NCBI RefSeq assembly: GCF_008386315.1
Contig: NZ_CP043808.1
Location: 1,240,001-1,304,000 of the forward strand
Length of the DNA stretch: 64,000 nt
From: Serinicoccus marinus DSM 15273
Lineage (GTDB): Bacteria > Actinomycetota > Actinomycetes > Actinomycetales > Dermatophilaceae
Direction: 5' to 3'
The position numbers and the translations under genes were made by a program. Positions 44,964-57,773 of this stretch are shown here, piece after piece. How positions within the stretch are numbered: the stretch's first letter is position 1; the number at the start of each line of letters is the position of its first letter. The notes under the pieces are model-generated. The model saw only the letters and a list, made by a program, of their open reading frames with translations. It was not told the origin of the DNA and made no database searches.

Positions 44964-46322
44964 TCACCACGGCGTGATGTCGTCGACGAGGTCCCCCGCG
45001 GCGTCCAGCGCGTCCCCGACCCCGTCGGCGATGTCGCCGCCGACGTCCTTCAGCCTGTCGCCCACCCAGGCTCCGGCCTGCGATCCGACGAAACCGCCGA
45101 TCAGCGCCCCGACACCCGCGCCGATGACCGTCCCCACGCCCGGGCAGATGGCCGTGCCGATCGCCCCGCCGGCCCAGGCGCCACCCTTGGCGCCCAGCAG
45201 CGCACCTCCGGTCGTGGTGGCGGACACCGTCACAGTGCGGCCGACGCGCTCGTCGGTGGGGTAGTTGGCGCTCTCGTTCCACTCGTCCCACCCCGAGGTC
45301 GCCGCGGTGAGCACGGTGCCGCCGCGACCCAACCACTTGCCGGCGGTGCTCCAGTGAGAGGCCTGACCACCGTGCCAGGGACGGGCGCTGAAGTGCCCGC
45401 GCGGGTCGAAACCGCGCGCCCGCTGCCAGGGGGACAGTCCGCGAGCCGTGGGGAAGCGCCCGGCGCCGTGCCGCAGTCGTTGCCAGAAGTCCATGTCGGT
45501 CGAGATGGTGCGCCCGGCCGCGTCGATCGGTCGGAAGTGGGAGTAGCGGTGGTCCGCCATCCAGCTCGCCACCGTGGACGTGCCGAACTGCACCTGTCCG
45601 AGCGCGAAGAGCGTCATCGACACCGGGGCGTCGCCGACGGGTGGGCGGAAGCCCAGCCACGACTCCAGTGCCTGGTCGCCCAGCGAGGCCGCCGGCTCGG
45701 AGACACCGGACAGCGCCTCCCAGGCGTCCTCGGTGGAGAGCTTGCCGGCCGCCAGCGGCGTGCTGGTGCCCGAGACGCCGGTCGAGCCGTGGACCCGGCG
45801 GGCGACCTGGTCGGGGCTCAGCGTGCCGGCTCCGGGGACGAGGATCTCGGTGCCCGCGTCGAGGGCGCCCGCGGTCGAGGTGGCGTCGCGCTCCACCTCG
45901 TCGCGGATCTCCTGCGCCTGCCGGCGCAGCCGCGCCACCTCGGTGTCCACGCTGCTCCGGGTGTAGTCGTAGTCGTCGTCCTCGGAGTCGAGGCCGTCCA
46001 TCCGGTCCAGCTGGCGCTGCGCCTGCCGCTCGAGCTCGTCGATGTCCTCGCGGGCGGTGCGCAGCCGGCGCGCGAAGCCGCTGACCTGCTCCTGGGCCGC
46101 GTCGACCACCCCTGCGGCTCCGGCGAGCGTGCCCGTGATGCCGCGCCCGGCGTCCTCGAAGTCGCCGGAGCGGGTGGCCTGCCAGGTGCGCAGCGTCGTC
46201 GCGACGCCGGAGCTGACGTTGCCTTTCTCCGTGGTCAGGTCGCCGGAGAGGGTGCCCAAGCTGCGGGCGACCCCGTCCAGGCCGCCCGGGTCACCGTCGG
46301 GATAGCTGAAGCCGGCGACCAT
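44964..46322 (-). CDS. WXG/LXG-like helical protein with glycine-zipper C-terminus
   Basis: Predicted 452 residues. Residues about 1-150 are helical and resemble the WXG100/LXG N-terminal region (GDFEDAGRGITGTLAGAAG, then RLRTAREDIDELERQAQRQL). The middle is basic and aromatic (ARPWHGGQASHWSTAGKWLG). Near the C-terminus lies a long Gly/Ala zipper (GAKGGAWAGGAIGTAICPGV, GAGVGALIGGFVGSQAGAWVG) like membrane-inserting or pore domains. Such proteins are substrates of type VII secretion in actinobacteria. Its ATG overlaps the stop of the small WXG-like gene (TGATG). Confidence 0.65.
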   Translation of the reverse strand: MVAGFSYPDGDPGGLDGVARSLGTLSGDLTTEKGNVSSGVATTLRTWQATRSGDFEDAGRGITGTLAGAAGVVDAAQEQVSGFARRLRTAREDIDELERQAQRQLDRMDGLDSEDDDYDYTRSSVDTEVARLRRQAQEIRDEVERDATSTAGALDAGTEILVPGAGTLSPDQVARRVHGSTGVSGTSTPLAAGKLSTEDAWEALSGVSEPAASLGDQALESWLGFRPPVGDAPVSMTLFALGQVQFGTSTVASWMADHRYSHFRPIDAAGRTISTDMDFWQRLRHGAGRFPTARGLSPWQRARGFDPRGHFSARPWHGGQASHWSTAGKWLGRGGTVLTAATSGWDEWNESANYPTDERVGRTVTVSATTTGGALLGAKGGAWAGGAIGTAICPGVGTVIGAGVGALIGGFVGSQAGAWVGDRLKDVGGDIADGVGDALDAAGDLVDDITPW

Positions 46323-46588
46323 CAGCTGCCTGCCACCGCATGGATGTCCTGGGCCGCGGCGTCGGCCAGCGCCGCGGCGATCTTGGTCTGGGTCCCGGTG
46401 TCCTCGACCGCGGTCCCGACGGCGGCACCGAGGCGGCGGATCGCCGTGGACAGGACCTCGTGGCCCGCGCTGGAGCCGCTGATGTCGCGCAGCGCGCCAC
46501 CGGCGTCCTCGATCCGCCCGCCCGTGCGGTGCAGGGCGCGCGAACCCTCCGTCATCTCCTGCGGATCTCCCCCGACGAAGCCAGACAT
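46322..46588 (-). CDS. Small WXG100-like helical protein
   Basis: Predicted 88 residues, all helical, starting MSGFVGGDPQEMTEGSRALH. It is the size of ESAT-6-type proteins and has GSSAGHEVLSTAIRRLG and DTGTQTKIAAALADAAAQ, but no W-x-G triplet, so the match is by size, helicity and neighbour. First gene of the operon. It probably pairs with the larger protein next to it. Confidence 0.55.
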   Translation of the reverse strand: MSGFVGGDPQEMTEGSRALHRTGGRIEDAGGALRDISGSSAGHEVLSTAIRRLGAAVGTAVEDTGTQTKIAAALADAAAQDIHAVAGS

Positions 46589-46672
46589 CCCTCTCCTCGT
46601 GCTCTCGCTCTCGGTCGGCCTCACAGGATAGGCGGACCGCGGGCGGCTCCCAAGTCGTGCCACGCTGAGGCC

Positions 46673-47059
46673 ATGGACGACGCCGCCTGGACCCGCACGC
46701 GCGAGGAGCTGACCGCCGAGATCGGAGCGCTCGGCGACCACGAGAGCCTGCTGCTGGCCGAGCCCGACCCGCCGGGTGCCATCGGGCGCTACGTCCAGGT
46801 CTCCCGGCTCGGTGACGACCTGCTCTGCGAGTGCGTCTCCGCCGCGTATGCCGACCTCTCACCGGAGCAGACCGCTGCCCTGCAGCGCGCCGGGTGGTCC
46901 GACCCCGACCGGCAGCCGCGCGGCGCGACCAGCGAGAACCACGTCTTCTGGGGTCGTGTGGAGGACGCCGCGGCGAGCGCCCACATGCTGGTCGCGGCGC
47001 TGCAGGCCCTGGGCACGGGCATACCGGACGAGCGGTGGACCCGGCAGCGGGTCAGCTGA
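46673..47059 (+). CDS. TY-Chap-domain (CesT/YbjN-like) chaperone
   Basis: Predicted 128 residues. The start MDDAAWTRTREELTAEIGAL, then RYVQVSRLGDDLLCECVSA and the VFWGRVEDAASAHMLVAALQ tail match TY-Chap proteins. These bind peptides or secretion substrates, and they are commonly found beside WXG/ESX loci. It is divergent from the WXG-like operon with only 84 bases between, so both probably share a regulatory region. Confidence 0.65.
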   Translation: MDDAAWTRTREELTAEIGALGDHESLLLAEPDPPGAIGRYVQVSRLGDDLLCECVSAAYADLSPEQTAALQRAGWSDPDRQPRGATSENHVFWGRVEDAAASAHMLVAALQALGTGIPDERWTRQRVS

Positions 47060-47202
47060 CCGCCGCCCACGCCGGCCTTCGGATCGGCTGCAGGAGGCGG
47101 TCGAGGTCCTGGCGCCGGCCACGGTCGCCGTCCAGGACGCGGCTGTGCACCCCCGGGTCGGCTCACCGCGCGAGCGCCTCGGCGCGCTCTTAACGTGGAG
47201 GG

Positions 47203-48384
47203 ATGCGAGCACTCACATGGCAAGGACTCCAGGACGTCTCCGTCCGGTCAGTCCCCGACCCCGTCCTGCAGGACCCGACCGACGCGATCGTGCGCGTCAC
47301 CTCGACCGCGATCTGCGGCTCCGACCTGCACCTCTACAACGTGCTGGCGGCCTACCTCCACCCCGGTGACATCCTCGGGCACGAGTTCATGGGCGTCGTC
47401 GAGCAGGTGGGTAGCGCCGTCGACACGCTGGAGGTCGGCGACAAGGTCATCGTCCCGTTCAACGTCAGCTGCGGGAAGTGCTGGATGTGCGAGCGCGGCC
47501 TCTTCGCCCAGTGCGAGACCACGCAGAACGTCGACCAGGGCACGGGTGCGAGCCTCTTCGGCTTTTCCGACCTCTACGGCGCGGTGCCCGGCGGGCAGGC
47601 CGAGATGGTCCGCGTCCCGCACGCCGACTTCGGCCCGGTCCGGGTCGACCCCCAGCTCGCCGACGAGCGCGTGCTCTACCTCACCGACATCCTCCCGACC
47701 GCGTGGCAGGGCATCGAGTATGCCGACGTCGAGGAGGGCGGCACCCTCGCCGTCATGGGTCTGGGCCCGGTCGGGCAGCTGGCCGTCCGCGCGGCCCGGC
47801 ACCGTGGCCTGCGGGTCATCGGCGTCGACCGGATCCCGGAGCGCAACGCGCTGGCGGCCGAGTGGGGCGCCGAGGTCGTGGACCTGGACTCGACGAAGAA
47901 CGTCGGCGACGCGATCCGTGACCTGACCGACGGCCGCGGGGCCGACGGGGTGCTCGATGCGGTCGGCATGGAGGCGCACGGCAGCCCGGTGCTCGGTGCC
48001 GCGGTGTCGGCGGCCAAGCGCCTGCCCAAGCCGCTCGCCCGGGCCGCCATCGAGACGGCCGGTGTGGACCGGCTGGCGGCGCTGCACAGCTCCATCGATG
48101 CGGTGCGCCGCGGCGGCACGGTGTCGATCAGCGGCGTCTACGGCGGCATGGCCGACCCGATGCCGATGATGGAGCTCTTCGACAAGGGCGTGCAGATGCG
48201 CATGGGGCAGTGCCACGTGCGCCGGTGGACCGACGAGCTCTACGAGCTGGTCAGCGGCCCCGACGACGTCCTCGGGCTGGAGGACCTGGCCACGCACCGG
48301 GTGCCACTGGAGCAGGCGCCGGAGATGTACAAGACGTTCAACGACAAGCAGGACAACTGCCTGAAGGTCGTGCTCACGCCGTAG
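47203..48384 (+). CDS. Zinc-dependent alcohol/formaldehyde dehydrogenase-like enzyme
   Basis: Predicted 393 residues. The catalytic zinc site is in TAICGSDLHLY and GHEFMGVVE, the structural zinc cysteines in CGKCWMCERGLFAQC, and the NAD site in GLGPVGQLAVRAARHRG. The inserted loop and C-terminus resemble glutathione-independent formaldehyde dehydrogenases. TGGAGGG lies just before the ATG. The gene overlaps the convergent SDR gene by 11 bases. Confidence 0.88.
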   Translation: MRALTWQGLQDVSVRSVPDPVLQDPTDAIVRVTSTAICGSDLHLYNVLAAYLHPGDILGHEFMGVVEQVGSAVDTLEVGDKVIVPFNVSCGKCWMCERGLFAQCETTQNVDQGTGASLFGFSDLYGAVPGGQAEMVRVPHADFGPVRVDPQLADERVLYLTDILPTAWQGIEYADVEEGGTLAVMGLGPVGQLAVRAARHRGLRVIGVDRIPERNALAAEWGAEVVDLDSTKNVGDAIRDLTDGRGADGVLDAVGMEAHGSPVLGAAVSAAKRLPKPLARAAIETAGVDRLAALHSSIDAVRRGGTVSISGVYGGMADPMPMMELFDKGVQMRMGQCHVRRWTDELYELVSGPDDVLGLEDLATHRVPLEQAPEMYKTFNDKQDNCLKVVLTP

Positions 48385-49370
48385 GGGCCGAGCCCGGGCC
48401 GCGCTGGTTGAAACGCTCCGCGGCCCGGCGGCCCAGGGTGGTGAGCCGGCTCACCACGTCGGACCCCAGCTGCTGCGCCGCGGTCCGCCCGGTCACCGGG
48501 CGGGCCGCGTCGCGGCCTGCGGGGGCGCTGGGCAGCAGCCGCGAGGTCAGGCCCATGACGCGGACGGTGGTGGCGGGCATGAGGCCGTGCACCCGCATAC
48601 CGATTGTGGCCAGCGGGGTGAGGACGACCATGGGGCGGCCGGCGAGGACCCCGTCGACCATCCGGTGCGCCGCGCGCTCGGCGTCCATCGACAGCAGGGG
48701 GAGCGAGGCGGCCGGGGCGAACCAGGCATACTCCGCCGCGCGGTCGCCGGTGAACTGCGCGTTCTCGTGCGAGCCGGTGCGCATGAGGCCGGGCACGATC
48801 GTCGTGGCGGTGACCCCGGTGCCGGCCAACTCGCTGGCCAGGCCCTGGGTGAGGCCGGTGGCGCCGAACTTGGCAGTGGAATAGGGCAGCAGGTGCGGCG
48901 GGGCGACGACGCCGCCGATGCTGGAGACCACTCCCAGCCGGCCGTGGCCGCGCTCGCGCATGCCGGGCAGCACCGACCAGAGCGTGTTGAGCGGGCCCAT
49001 GAGCATGGTGCCGAGGGCCTGGTCGAAGTGGTGGAAGGTCATCGTCTCGGCCGGGCCGACCTGGATGATGCCGGCGACGTGGATGGCGACCTCGACCGGC
49101 CCCAGGTCGCTCTCGACCTGCGCCACCCAGGCCTGGACGGCCTCCCGGTCGGCGACGTCGCACTCGAAGGCGACGACCCGGCCAGCGTCGTCCCCGGCCT
49201 CCTCTCGGGCGCGCGACTCGGCGATCTCGGCGCCGCGCCGGTCTCCTCGAGGTGGCGGGCGCAGACCGCGACGTCGTAGCCGCGCTGGGCGAGCTCCTGG
49301 CGACCAGGAGCCGAGGCCGCGGGAGCCTCCCGCGACGAGGGAGACGGGGCGGGGGTGTGGGGGGTGCCAT
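48374..49370 (-). CDS. Short-chain dehydrogenase/reductase (frameshifts in N-terminus)
   Basis: About 330 residues. The catalytic serine (VVSSIGG) and YSTAK motif (LPYSTAKFG) are intact in the C-terminal two thirds. The nucleotide-binding start VSLVAGGSRGLG, then QELAQRGYDVAVCARHLEE, then AEIAESRAREEAGDD are each in a different frame, so two or three bases are missing or added between 49210 and 49330. Likely NADPH-dependent reductase of unknown substrate. Reading of the N-terminus is reconstructed. Confidence 0.75.
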
Positions 49371-49465
49371 CTCCTCAGGCTAGGAGGAGGGGAGGTAGCC
49401 GCTGGCTGAGACGGCGGGGGCCGGGTCCGACTCGGCGCCCTCCGCCCAGCGTGGTGACGGTTCCC

Positions 49466-49862
49466 TCAGCTGATGATGCCGTGTCGCGTGTTCCAGGAGC
49501 GCGCGGTGGCATAGCCGTCGTAGATGGAGAACGCCCACGCAGCCAGCCATACAGGGAACAGCAGCCATCCGATGAAGGGGATCAACATGGCGATGCCGAA
49601 GAAGGCGACCGTGCACAGGATGAGGATCCCCCGGCCGACGCGCCCACCCAGCATGGTGCCGAGGCCCGCGATGAGGGCGGACGCCAAGGCGTACAAGACG
49701 GGTTACGCGATTGCACCTGCATGGGGTAGTGCATTCCGGGCGGCGGCCCCGAGGCATGCTGCTGCACGGCGGGCGGCTGTGCTGCCGGTGACTGCGGTTG
49801 GTGTGGATTGGCCCACTGGCCCTGCGGTCCGCTTGTTTCGTCCGGTACATGTGGTATGACAT
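49466..49862 (-). CDS. TM2-like small membrane protein with Pro/Gln-rich N-terminus (one frameshift)
   Basis: About 130 residues. The N-terminal half is Gln/Pro/His-rich (NPHQPQSPAAQPPAVQQHAS). A frame change near 49695 leads into a typical two-helix TM2-like block: ALASALIAGLGTMLGGRVG, GILILCTVAFFGIAM, WLAAWAFSIYDGYATAR. Such proteins are short and of unknown function. ATG 49862 lies after an AGAGGACCAGGGG stretch. Confidence 0.6.
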
Positions 49863-49967
49863 TCCCCTGGTCCTCTCCAAGAATGTCCCGTCGGCGTCAT
49901 GGATTCCGACGTCGGACAAGGGAAGAGTAGCGAGGAATGTCTACGCTGGGAAGGCCTCGGCGCTGCT

Positions 49968-50908
49968 CTACCGCCGTGCCTCGAATGCCTCGCGGATCTC
50001 GCGTGGGATGCGCCCGGGGTCGGACACGGCGTACCCGTGCTTGCGTGCCCACTGGCGCACCTCGCCGGGCTGGCGGCGCGCGCGGAGTGAGCGGTGTGGC
50101 CTCGGTCTCGACGTGGGTCTCCTCGTCGGCGTGGGCGAGGGCGGCGGAGAGGAAGCGGTAGGTCCACTCCTGGGCGAGGGCCGGGTCTCGCAGAAGATGA
50201 TCGGGACGGTGGGGAAGCGGGCCTGGCACTCGCCGAGCGCGTCGGCGAGACGGCGGGGCGGACGCGGTCGAGCTTGAAGACGGCGGAGTATCGGTCCTCG
50301 ACGACGACGGCCGCGTGGGCAGGGAGGAGAGGTCGGCGAGCAGGTAGCGCATCTTGCCGGTGGTCAGGGTGGAGACGAGGTCGACCAGGCTCTTGCGCTC
50401 GACCGACGCGAGCACCCCGGCCGGCGACCTCGATCGCGTAGTCCCCCCCGGCAGCCCGTCGCGGCGGGTGGTGACCTGCTGGTGGTCGAAGGTCCAGGCA
50501 TACCGCTCGTGGCTGTCGACGACGATCTCCAGGGTGGGTATCCCCGAACCCCGCGCGTGGGGAGGCTCACCGCGGGGCGGGCCTGCTTGGCGGTGCGCGC
50601 GGTCTGCCAGAAGACCGCCTCGCGGCCGCGGACGCGGGTCAGGACGAACTGCGAGCGGAACTCCTTTCCCCGGTCGAGGACGAGGTCGATGCTGGCGCCG
50701 CGCCGGATGCAGGATCGGGTGGGCACGACCTCGACAGGTCGGGCTCGGCGGGCCATCCGGTGGCGCGGTGGCAGTAGACCTTGCCGGTGCGCGGCCACGT
50801 CTCTTTCGCCTTGAGCACGATGCCGTCCGGCCCGAGGGGGATGCGCAGCAGGTAGGGCAGTCGCGAGCCGTCCTCGGGGTTGTGGGCGATGAGGAAGTCG
50901 TCCGGCAC
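49968..50908 (-). pseudogene. Second copy of the ERCC4-Lsr2 gene, decayed
   Basis: Nearly identical in DNA to 26458-27404 over its whole length. It has at least seven single-base deletions or insertions that the first copy lacks (for example GGGCTGG for GGGGCTGG near 50069, CCGCGTGGG for CCGCGGTGGG near 50312, CTCGACAGG for CTCGACCAGG near 50730). It also shares the first copy's frame slip (near 50252 here). The ERCC4 motif VERKSLVDLVS is still present in one frame. Either a recent duplicate that is decaying or a second copy with sequencing errors. Confidence 0.8.
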
Positions 50909-51132
50909 GAGGTCAGGGTATGCGGTCGCGGACCACAAGGCGCGGCATCTGGACCGGCCCTTCGCCGGTTCACGCCGCGGCTCCGGACCTGAGCCGGGCT
51001 CTCACCGCGGCTCACGCCGTGTCCTTGGCCGGGCTCCCACAGCGGCTCACGCCGCCGCTCGTCGGCGTCCCGCGTCATCGACCGGGCGCAGGCCGGTGGC
51101 CCGGCCCTTGGGGGGCCGGGTGTGGGGCGGGG

Positions 51133-52482
51133 TCATCGCAGTCTCCACCGGACACCGGTCGCGTCGACGTCGGCGGTGGTGTCGTGCTGGTGGACCCAGG
51201 TGTGGTGGCGGGGGCAGAGCAGCGCGTAGTTGGACGGTCTGATCGGCCACCTTGGGCCCAGTGGACGACGTGGTGGGCGTCGCACCAGGTCGCGGGTACG
51301 TGGCACCCGGGAAGGTGCACCCGCCGTCGCGGTGGGCCAGGGCACGCCGCTGGCCCGGGGTGACCAACCGTTTGGCGCGTCCGAGGTCCAGGATCTGTCC
51401 CTTCTCGCCGAGCACGGCGGGGATGATGTCGGCCTCGCACGCCAGCTGCCGCACCTCACCGGCCGAAAGGGTGCCGGCGTGCACGGTGTGCCGACCCCGG
51501 CCAGGGAGCCCGCAGCTCCGCCAGCCCGATGGTCACCATGACCTGCGCCTTGGGTGTCGTGGGCTGCCCCCGCGTACCGGCCACCCCGCGCCGCAGGACA
51601 GTCATGAGAGCGTCGTACCGCCGCTGACCCGCGGTCCGCAGGTCCAGCTCCGCCACCGTGGCACCACCACCCTCGGCCATCCCGCGATGCCAAGCTGAGG
51701 CGCGACGGTGCCACCGCCCTGGGCCGCCCCAGGCCCACCACCCTGGCCTGGATCCTTGGCCGGTGCCGGTGCGGCCAGCGGTGACATCAGCACCGCCTTG
51801 ATGGCCTCGTAGTCGGCGTCGCTGCCCACGGTCACCACGAACCGGCGCAGCGACCCGTCGCCAACGACGACTCGTGCACCTCCCGCAGCTCGTGCTTCGC
51901 CTGGGCCCGGGCGATCTGTTCCTTCTCGGACAGGCAGGTCGCGACGAGCTTGGACGTGATCCTGGCCAGGTCCTTCTCGTCGAACTCAGCCCGGCCTGCC
52001 GCTGTGGTCAGCAGGTCGGTGGCATCGGCGTACTCGGCCTCTCCCAGGGCCGGGCGGATCCTCATCAACGCGCGCAGGACCTGCGCCGCGCGGTGCACCG
52101 GCACCGACCCGTCCTGGACGGCGTCCGCCAACGGCGCGTGCACCCGCTGCTGGGCAGCGCGGGCGACCAGCGCGATCTCGACCGCGGTCCGCGACGCCAG
52201 CCCGGGGCATACCAGTCTCACCCAGTCCACGTCGGAGAACCCGGCCTCCTGGTGCAGCCCCCGCCCCAGTCCCTCCCGGGCCACCGCCACCAGCAACGCG
52301 TGCGTCCGCGCCGCCACCCGATCGAGGGCTCCCAGCACCTCACCCAGCTCACGCTCCTGCAACAGCGCAGGCGACGCCAACGCCGACGCAGACCGCTCGA
52401 CCGCGTCCCCCAGACCACCCATGACGGCTACCGCGCCGTCGGCCTGACCGCCGGTCGCCTCACTACCCCAGCTACCCCTCAT
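51133..52482 (-). pseudogene. Second DUF222-HNH endonuclease copy, several frameshifts
   Basis: About 450 codons of homology to the intact gene at 32588-33991. Frame changes occur near 51850, 51690, 51500, 51310 and 51240. The HNH residues CDAHHVVHWAQGG and LLCPRHHTWVHQH are still readable across frames. The match continues about 60 bases beyond the stop. It lies 225 bases from the decayed ERCC4-Lsr2 copy. Confidence 0.8.
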
Positions 52483-52704
52483 GCGAACAAGTGTACGAGT
52501 CAGGTCTGACAGACCCTTCCCCCGGCGCCAGGGCACTTCGCTGAGAACCGGGAGCGGCCCGACCGCGTCATCCCCGCGCCGTCGAGTCGGTGGCGAGGAC
52601 GCCGGACCGACCCCCCGAGGCCACGCTCGTCAGCTTCTACGCCGCGTCCCGACCCTGCCACGCGATGCCTTCCGACCCCGCAACGCGCCGGGCCGGCAGC
52701 CTGG

Positions 52705-56088
<3,384 letters not shown>

Positions 56089-56240
56089 GTCTGACTCCTC
56101 GATGGCGTGCGGGTGGGGCGCCGGGCACGAGGATACGGGGCCTGCCCAGGGCGCCGAAGCCGCCCGCATTCCGCCAAGTCGTCCGCGGCTGCCGCCGAGC
56201 CCGCGCCAGAGCCGTCGTGCTGGCGGCATGTCCGACGCTG

Positions 56241-56633
56241 TCAGGGGAGTGGGCCACCCCACCAGGTGGGCGCCTCGTAGGCGTCCAGGGTCCGGTCGGC
56301 GGTGACGAGCGTGCAGGCCTCGACCAGGGACTGGGCGAGGAGGATCCGGTCGAAGGGGTCCCGGTGGTGCCAGGGGAGGTCTTGCACACCGTGGGCGTGC
56401 TCGGCGGAGACGGGAAGATGCTCGAGATCGAGGCCCATCAGTGCGCGGTACCAGTCGCCGTCGATGCGCAGCTTGCCCAGCGAGCGCTTGATGGCGATCT
56501 CCCACACGGACGCGGCGCTCACGATCACCGAGGACGAGGGTGAAGCCAGGGTGTCCGCGACGTCCTGGGGCACGGACCGCCGTTCGCCGAGCAAGAGCCA
56601 GATGACGACGTTGGTGTCGAGGAGCAGCCTCAT
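56241..56633 (-). CDS. vapC: VapC-type PIN-domain toxin
   Basis: Predicted 130 residues. The PIN acidic residues are in LLLDTNVVIWLL (D6), SAASVWEIAIK (E) and HRDPFDRILLAQ (D), with D in VTADRTL. PIN toxins cleave RNA, often initiator tRNA or rRNA. Its ATG overlaps the antitoxin stop (ATGA). Confidence 0.9.
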   Translation of the reverse strand: MRLLLDTNVVIWLLLGERRSVPQDVADTLASPSSSVIVSAASVWEIAIKRSLGKLRIDGDWYRALMGLDLEHLPVSAEHAHGVQDLPWHHRDPFDRILLAQSLVEACTLVTADRTLDAYEAPTWWGGPLP

Positions 56634-56851
56634 GGCGTGTATGGCGCGAGGTCGTCCAGGGGCTCGTCGAACATCGGCGTCAGCTCACCGGGCAGGTCGC
56701 CCCAGATCCTCCGCTGCTCCGTCGTCATCGGCGCGGGGCTGAGCACGGCGACGCGAGTGCGGCCACGACGGATCACGACGGTCTCACCGGCCTCCACCTT
56801 GCGGAGCAGCCGAGAGAGGTGGGTCTTCGCTTCCTGGACCGTGACCTCCAT
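56630..56851 (-). CDS. Phd/YefM-type antitoxin
   Basis: Predicted 73 residues. MEVTVQEAKTHLSRLLRKVE then GETVVIRRGRTRVAVL is the Phd/YefM DNA-binding fold that is often paired with VapC. The acidic C-terminus FDEPLDDLAPY would bind the toxin. It comes first in the pair and its ATG is probably the first base of the mRNA. Confidence 0.85.
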   Translation of the reverse strand: MEVTVQEAKTHLSRLLRKVEAGETVVIRRGRTRVAVLSPAPMTTEQRRIWGDLPGELTPMFDEPLDDLAPYTP

Positions 56852-56857
56852 CCGCCC

Positions 56858-56887
56858 ATGATAGGTCGACCAACCTGACCTGGTCAA
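56858..56887 (-). promoter_or_regulatory. Toxin-antitoxin promoter giving a leaderless mRNA
   Basis: On the minus strand -35 TTGACC (56882-56887) and -10 TATCAT (56858-56863) are 18 bases apart. The antitoxin ATG begins at 56851, seven bases beyond the -10, so transcription should start at or next to it. The spacer contains the palindrome GGTCGACC (56864-56871), a likely site for autoregulation by the antitoxin. Confidence 0.65.
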
Positions 56888-56915
56888 CATCCCATTCCAA
56901 GGTGCAAGGCGGGAC

Positions 56916-57119
56916 TCAGTCAGCGGAACGAGCCCACTCGTCAGCCTGACGTTGCCGCCTGGCCCGGTCTCGCGCCAGCGCCCCGGATGCCTGGGCGAGC
57001 AGGAGACTCTCCTCGAGCCAGGCCAGCCGCTGCGCCGGGGTCGTCGTCGCACGCGCCTGGATGGCGGACCTCGCGTCCGAGGTGCCGCGCCAGAGATCCT
57101 CAGCCTGGGTCGCGCTCAT
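56916..57119 (-). CDS. Small helical protein after the nucleotidyltransferase remnant
   Basis: Predicted 67 residues, all helical (RLAWLEESLLLAQASGALAR) and without a recognised family. Its ATG overlaps the end of the nucleotidyltransferase gene, so they form a two-gene unit like an antitoxin plus partner. Function unknown. Confidence 0.5.
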   Translation of the reverse strand: MSATQAEDLWRGTSDARSAIQARATTTPAQRLAWLEESLLLAQASGALARDRARRQRQADEWARSAD

Positions 57120-57604
57120 CACTCACCACCCTAGGTGGGCTCATCAGCTGCGACAACGCCTCGATGTCAGCCAGATCCTGGGCGCGCCCGGAGATGCGTT
57201 TCATGGTGACCAGGTGCTCGACCGACGCCACGCGCACGGGGACGCCGTCGACGTCGACGATGTCCGAGGACGTGAGGGCGGCGAACGGCAGAGGGGTGTC
57301 CGCCAGCAGGTCCACCTCGCGCAGCGCGTCGGAGGGGTCGTGCAGCGTGAAAGCCACCAGGTTGCGCTCCTCCACCCAGGTGCGTCGGGTCTCCGGGTCG
57401 GCGAACTGCTCGGGTGCGACCGGGAGCCTGGGCACGAGCCCCTGCGCCTCGAGGACGCCAAGGGCGGCGGTGAGGTCGGGTCGTAAGGTTCTCGTGCGAG
57501 CGCGAGGTCCAGGTGGACCGTCATACGGGCATGACCGCGCAGGACCACCGCGACGCCGCCGTTGACGTAGTCGACGCCCGCGTCGTTGAGAGCGTCCAGA
57601 GATA
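57100..57604 (-). pseudogene. Nucleotidyltransferase-like protein (AbiEii/DUF6036-like), frameshifted and lacking a clear start
   Basis: About 165 residues are readable. VDYVNGGVAVVLRGHARMTVHLDLALA is followed, in another frame after about 57480, by GLVPRLPVAPEQFADPETRR and DIVDVDGVPVRVASVEHLV then KRISGRAQDLADIEAL. The order matches nucleotidyltransferase-fold proteins with a C-terminal DLxDIExL motif. The N-terminal G-G/S nucleotide loop region is incomplete, and a stop lies just upstream. A relative of AbiEii-type toxins is possible. Confidence 0.55.
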
Positions 57605-57773
57605 AGGGATCCGGCGCACGTCAGCGCCCTATCGGTGACCGGGCGGGGCTCCAGGTCGTGGATCGGTCGACGGAGATGCTTCAGGCCAAGAGGAAGGCGG
57701 AGGCCAGTCGCCAGAGGATGGCCACGATCTGCTGCTCGGTCAGCCGGCCCAGATGCACTTCCGCGGCAGGGTC
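57605..57773. other. Intergenic remnant with a short reading frame
   Basis: On the minus strand GRLTEQQIVAILWRLASAFLL ends at a stop at 57681. It is too short to assign to a family. No promoter or structure was seen. Confidence 0.25.

Noticed and set aside
50940-51060. Short direct repeats of CGGCTCACGCCG type as a CRISPR or attachment site
   Set aside because: Only three imperfect copies with irregular spacing, no cas genes, no integrase nearby.
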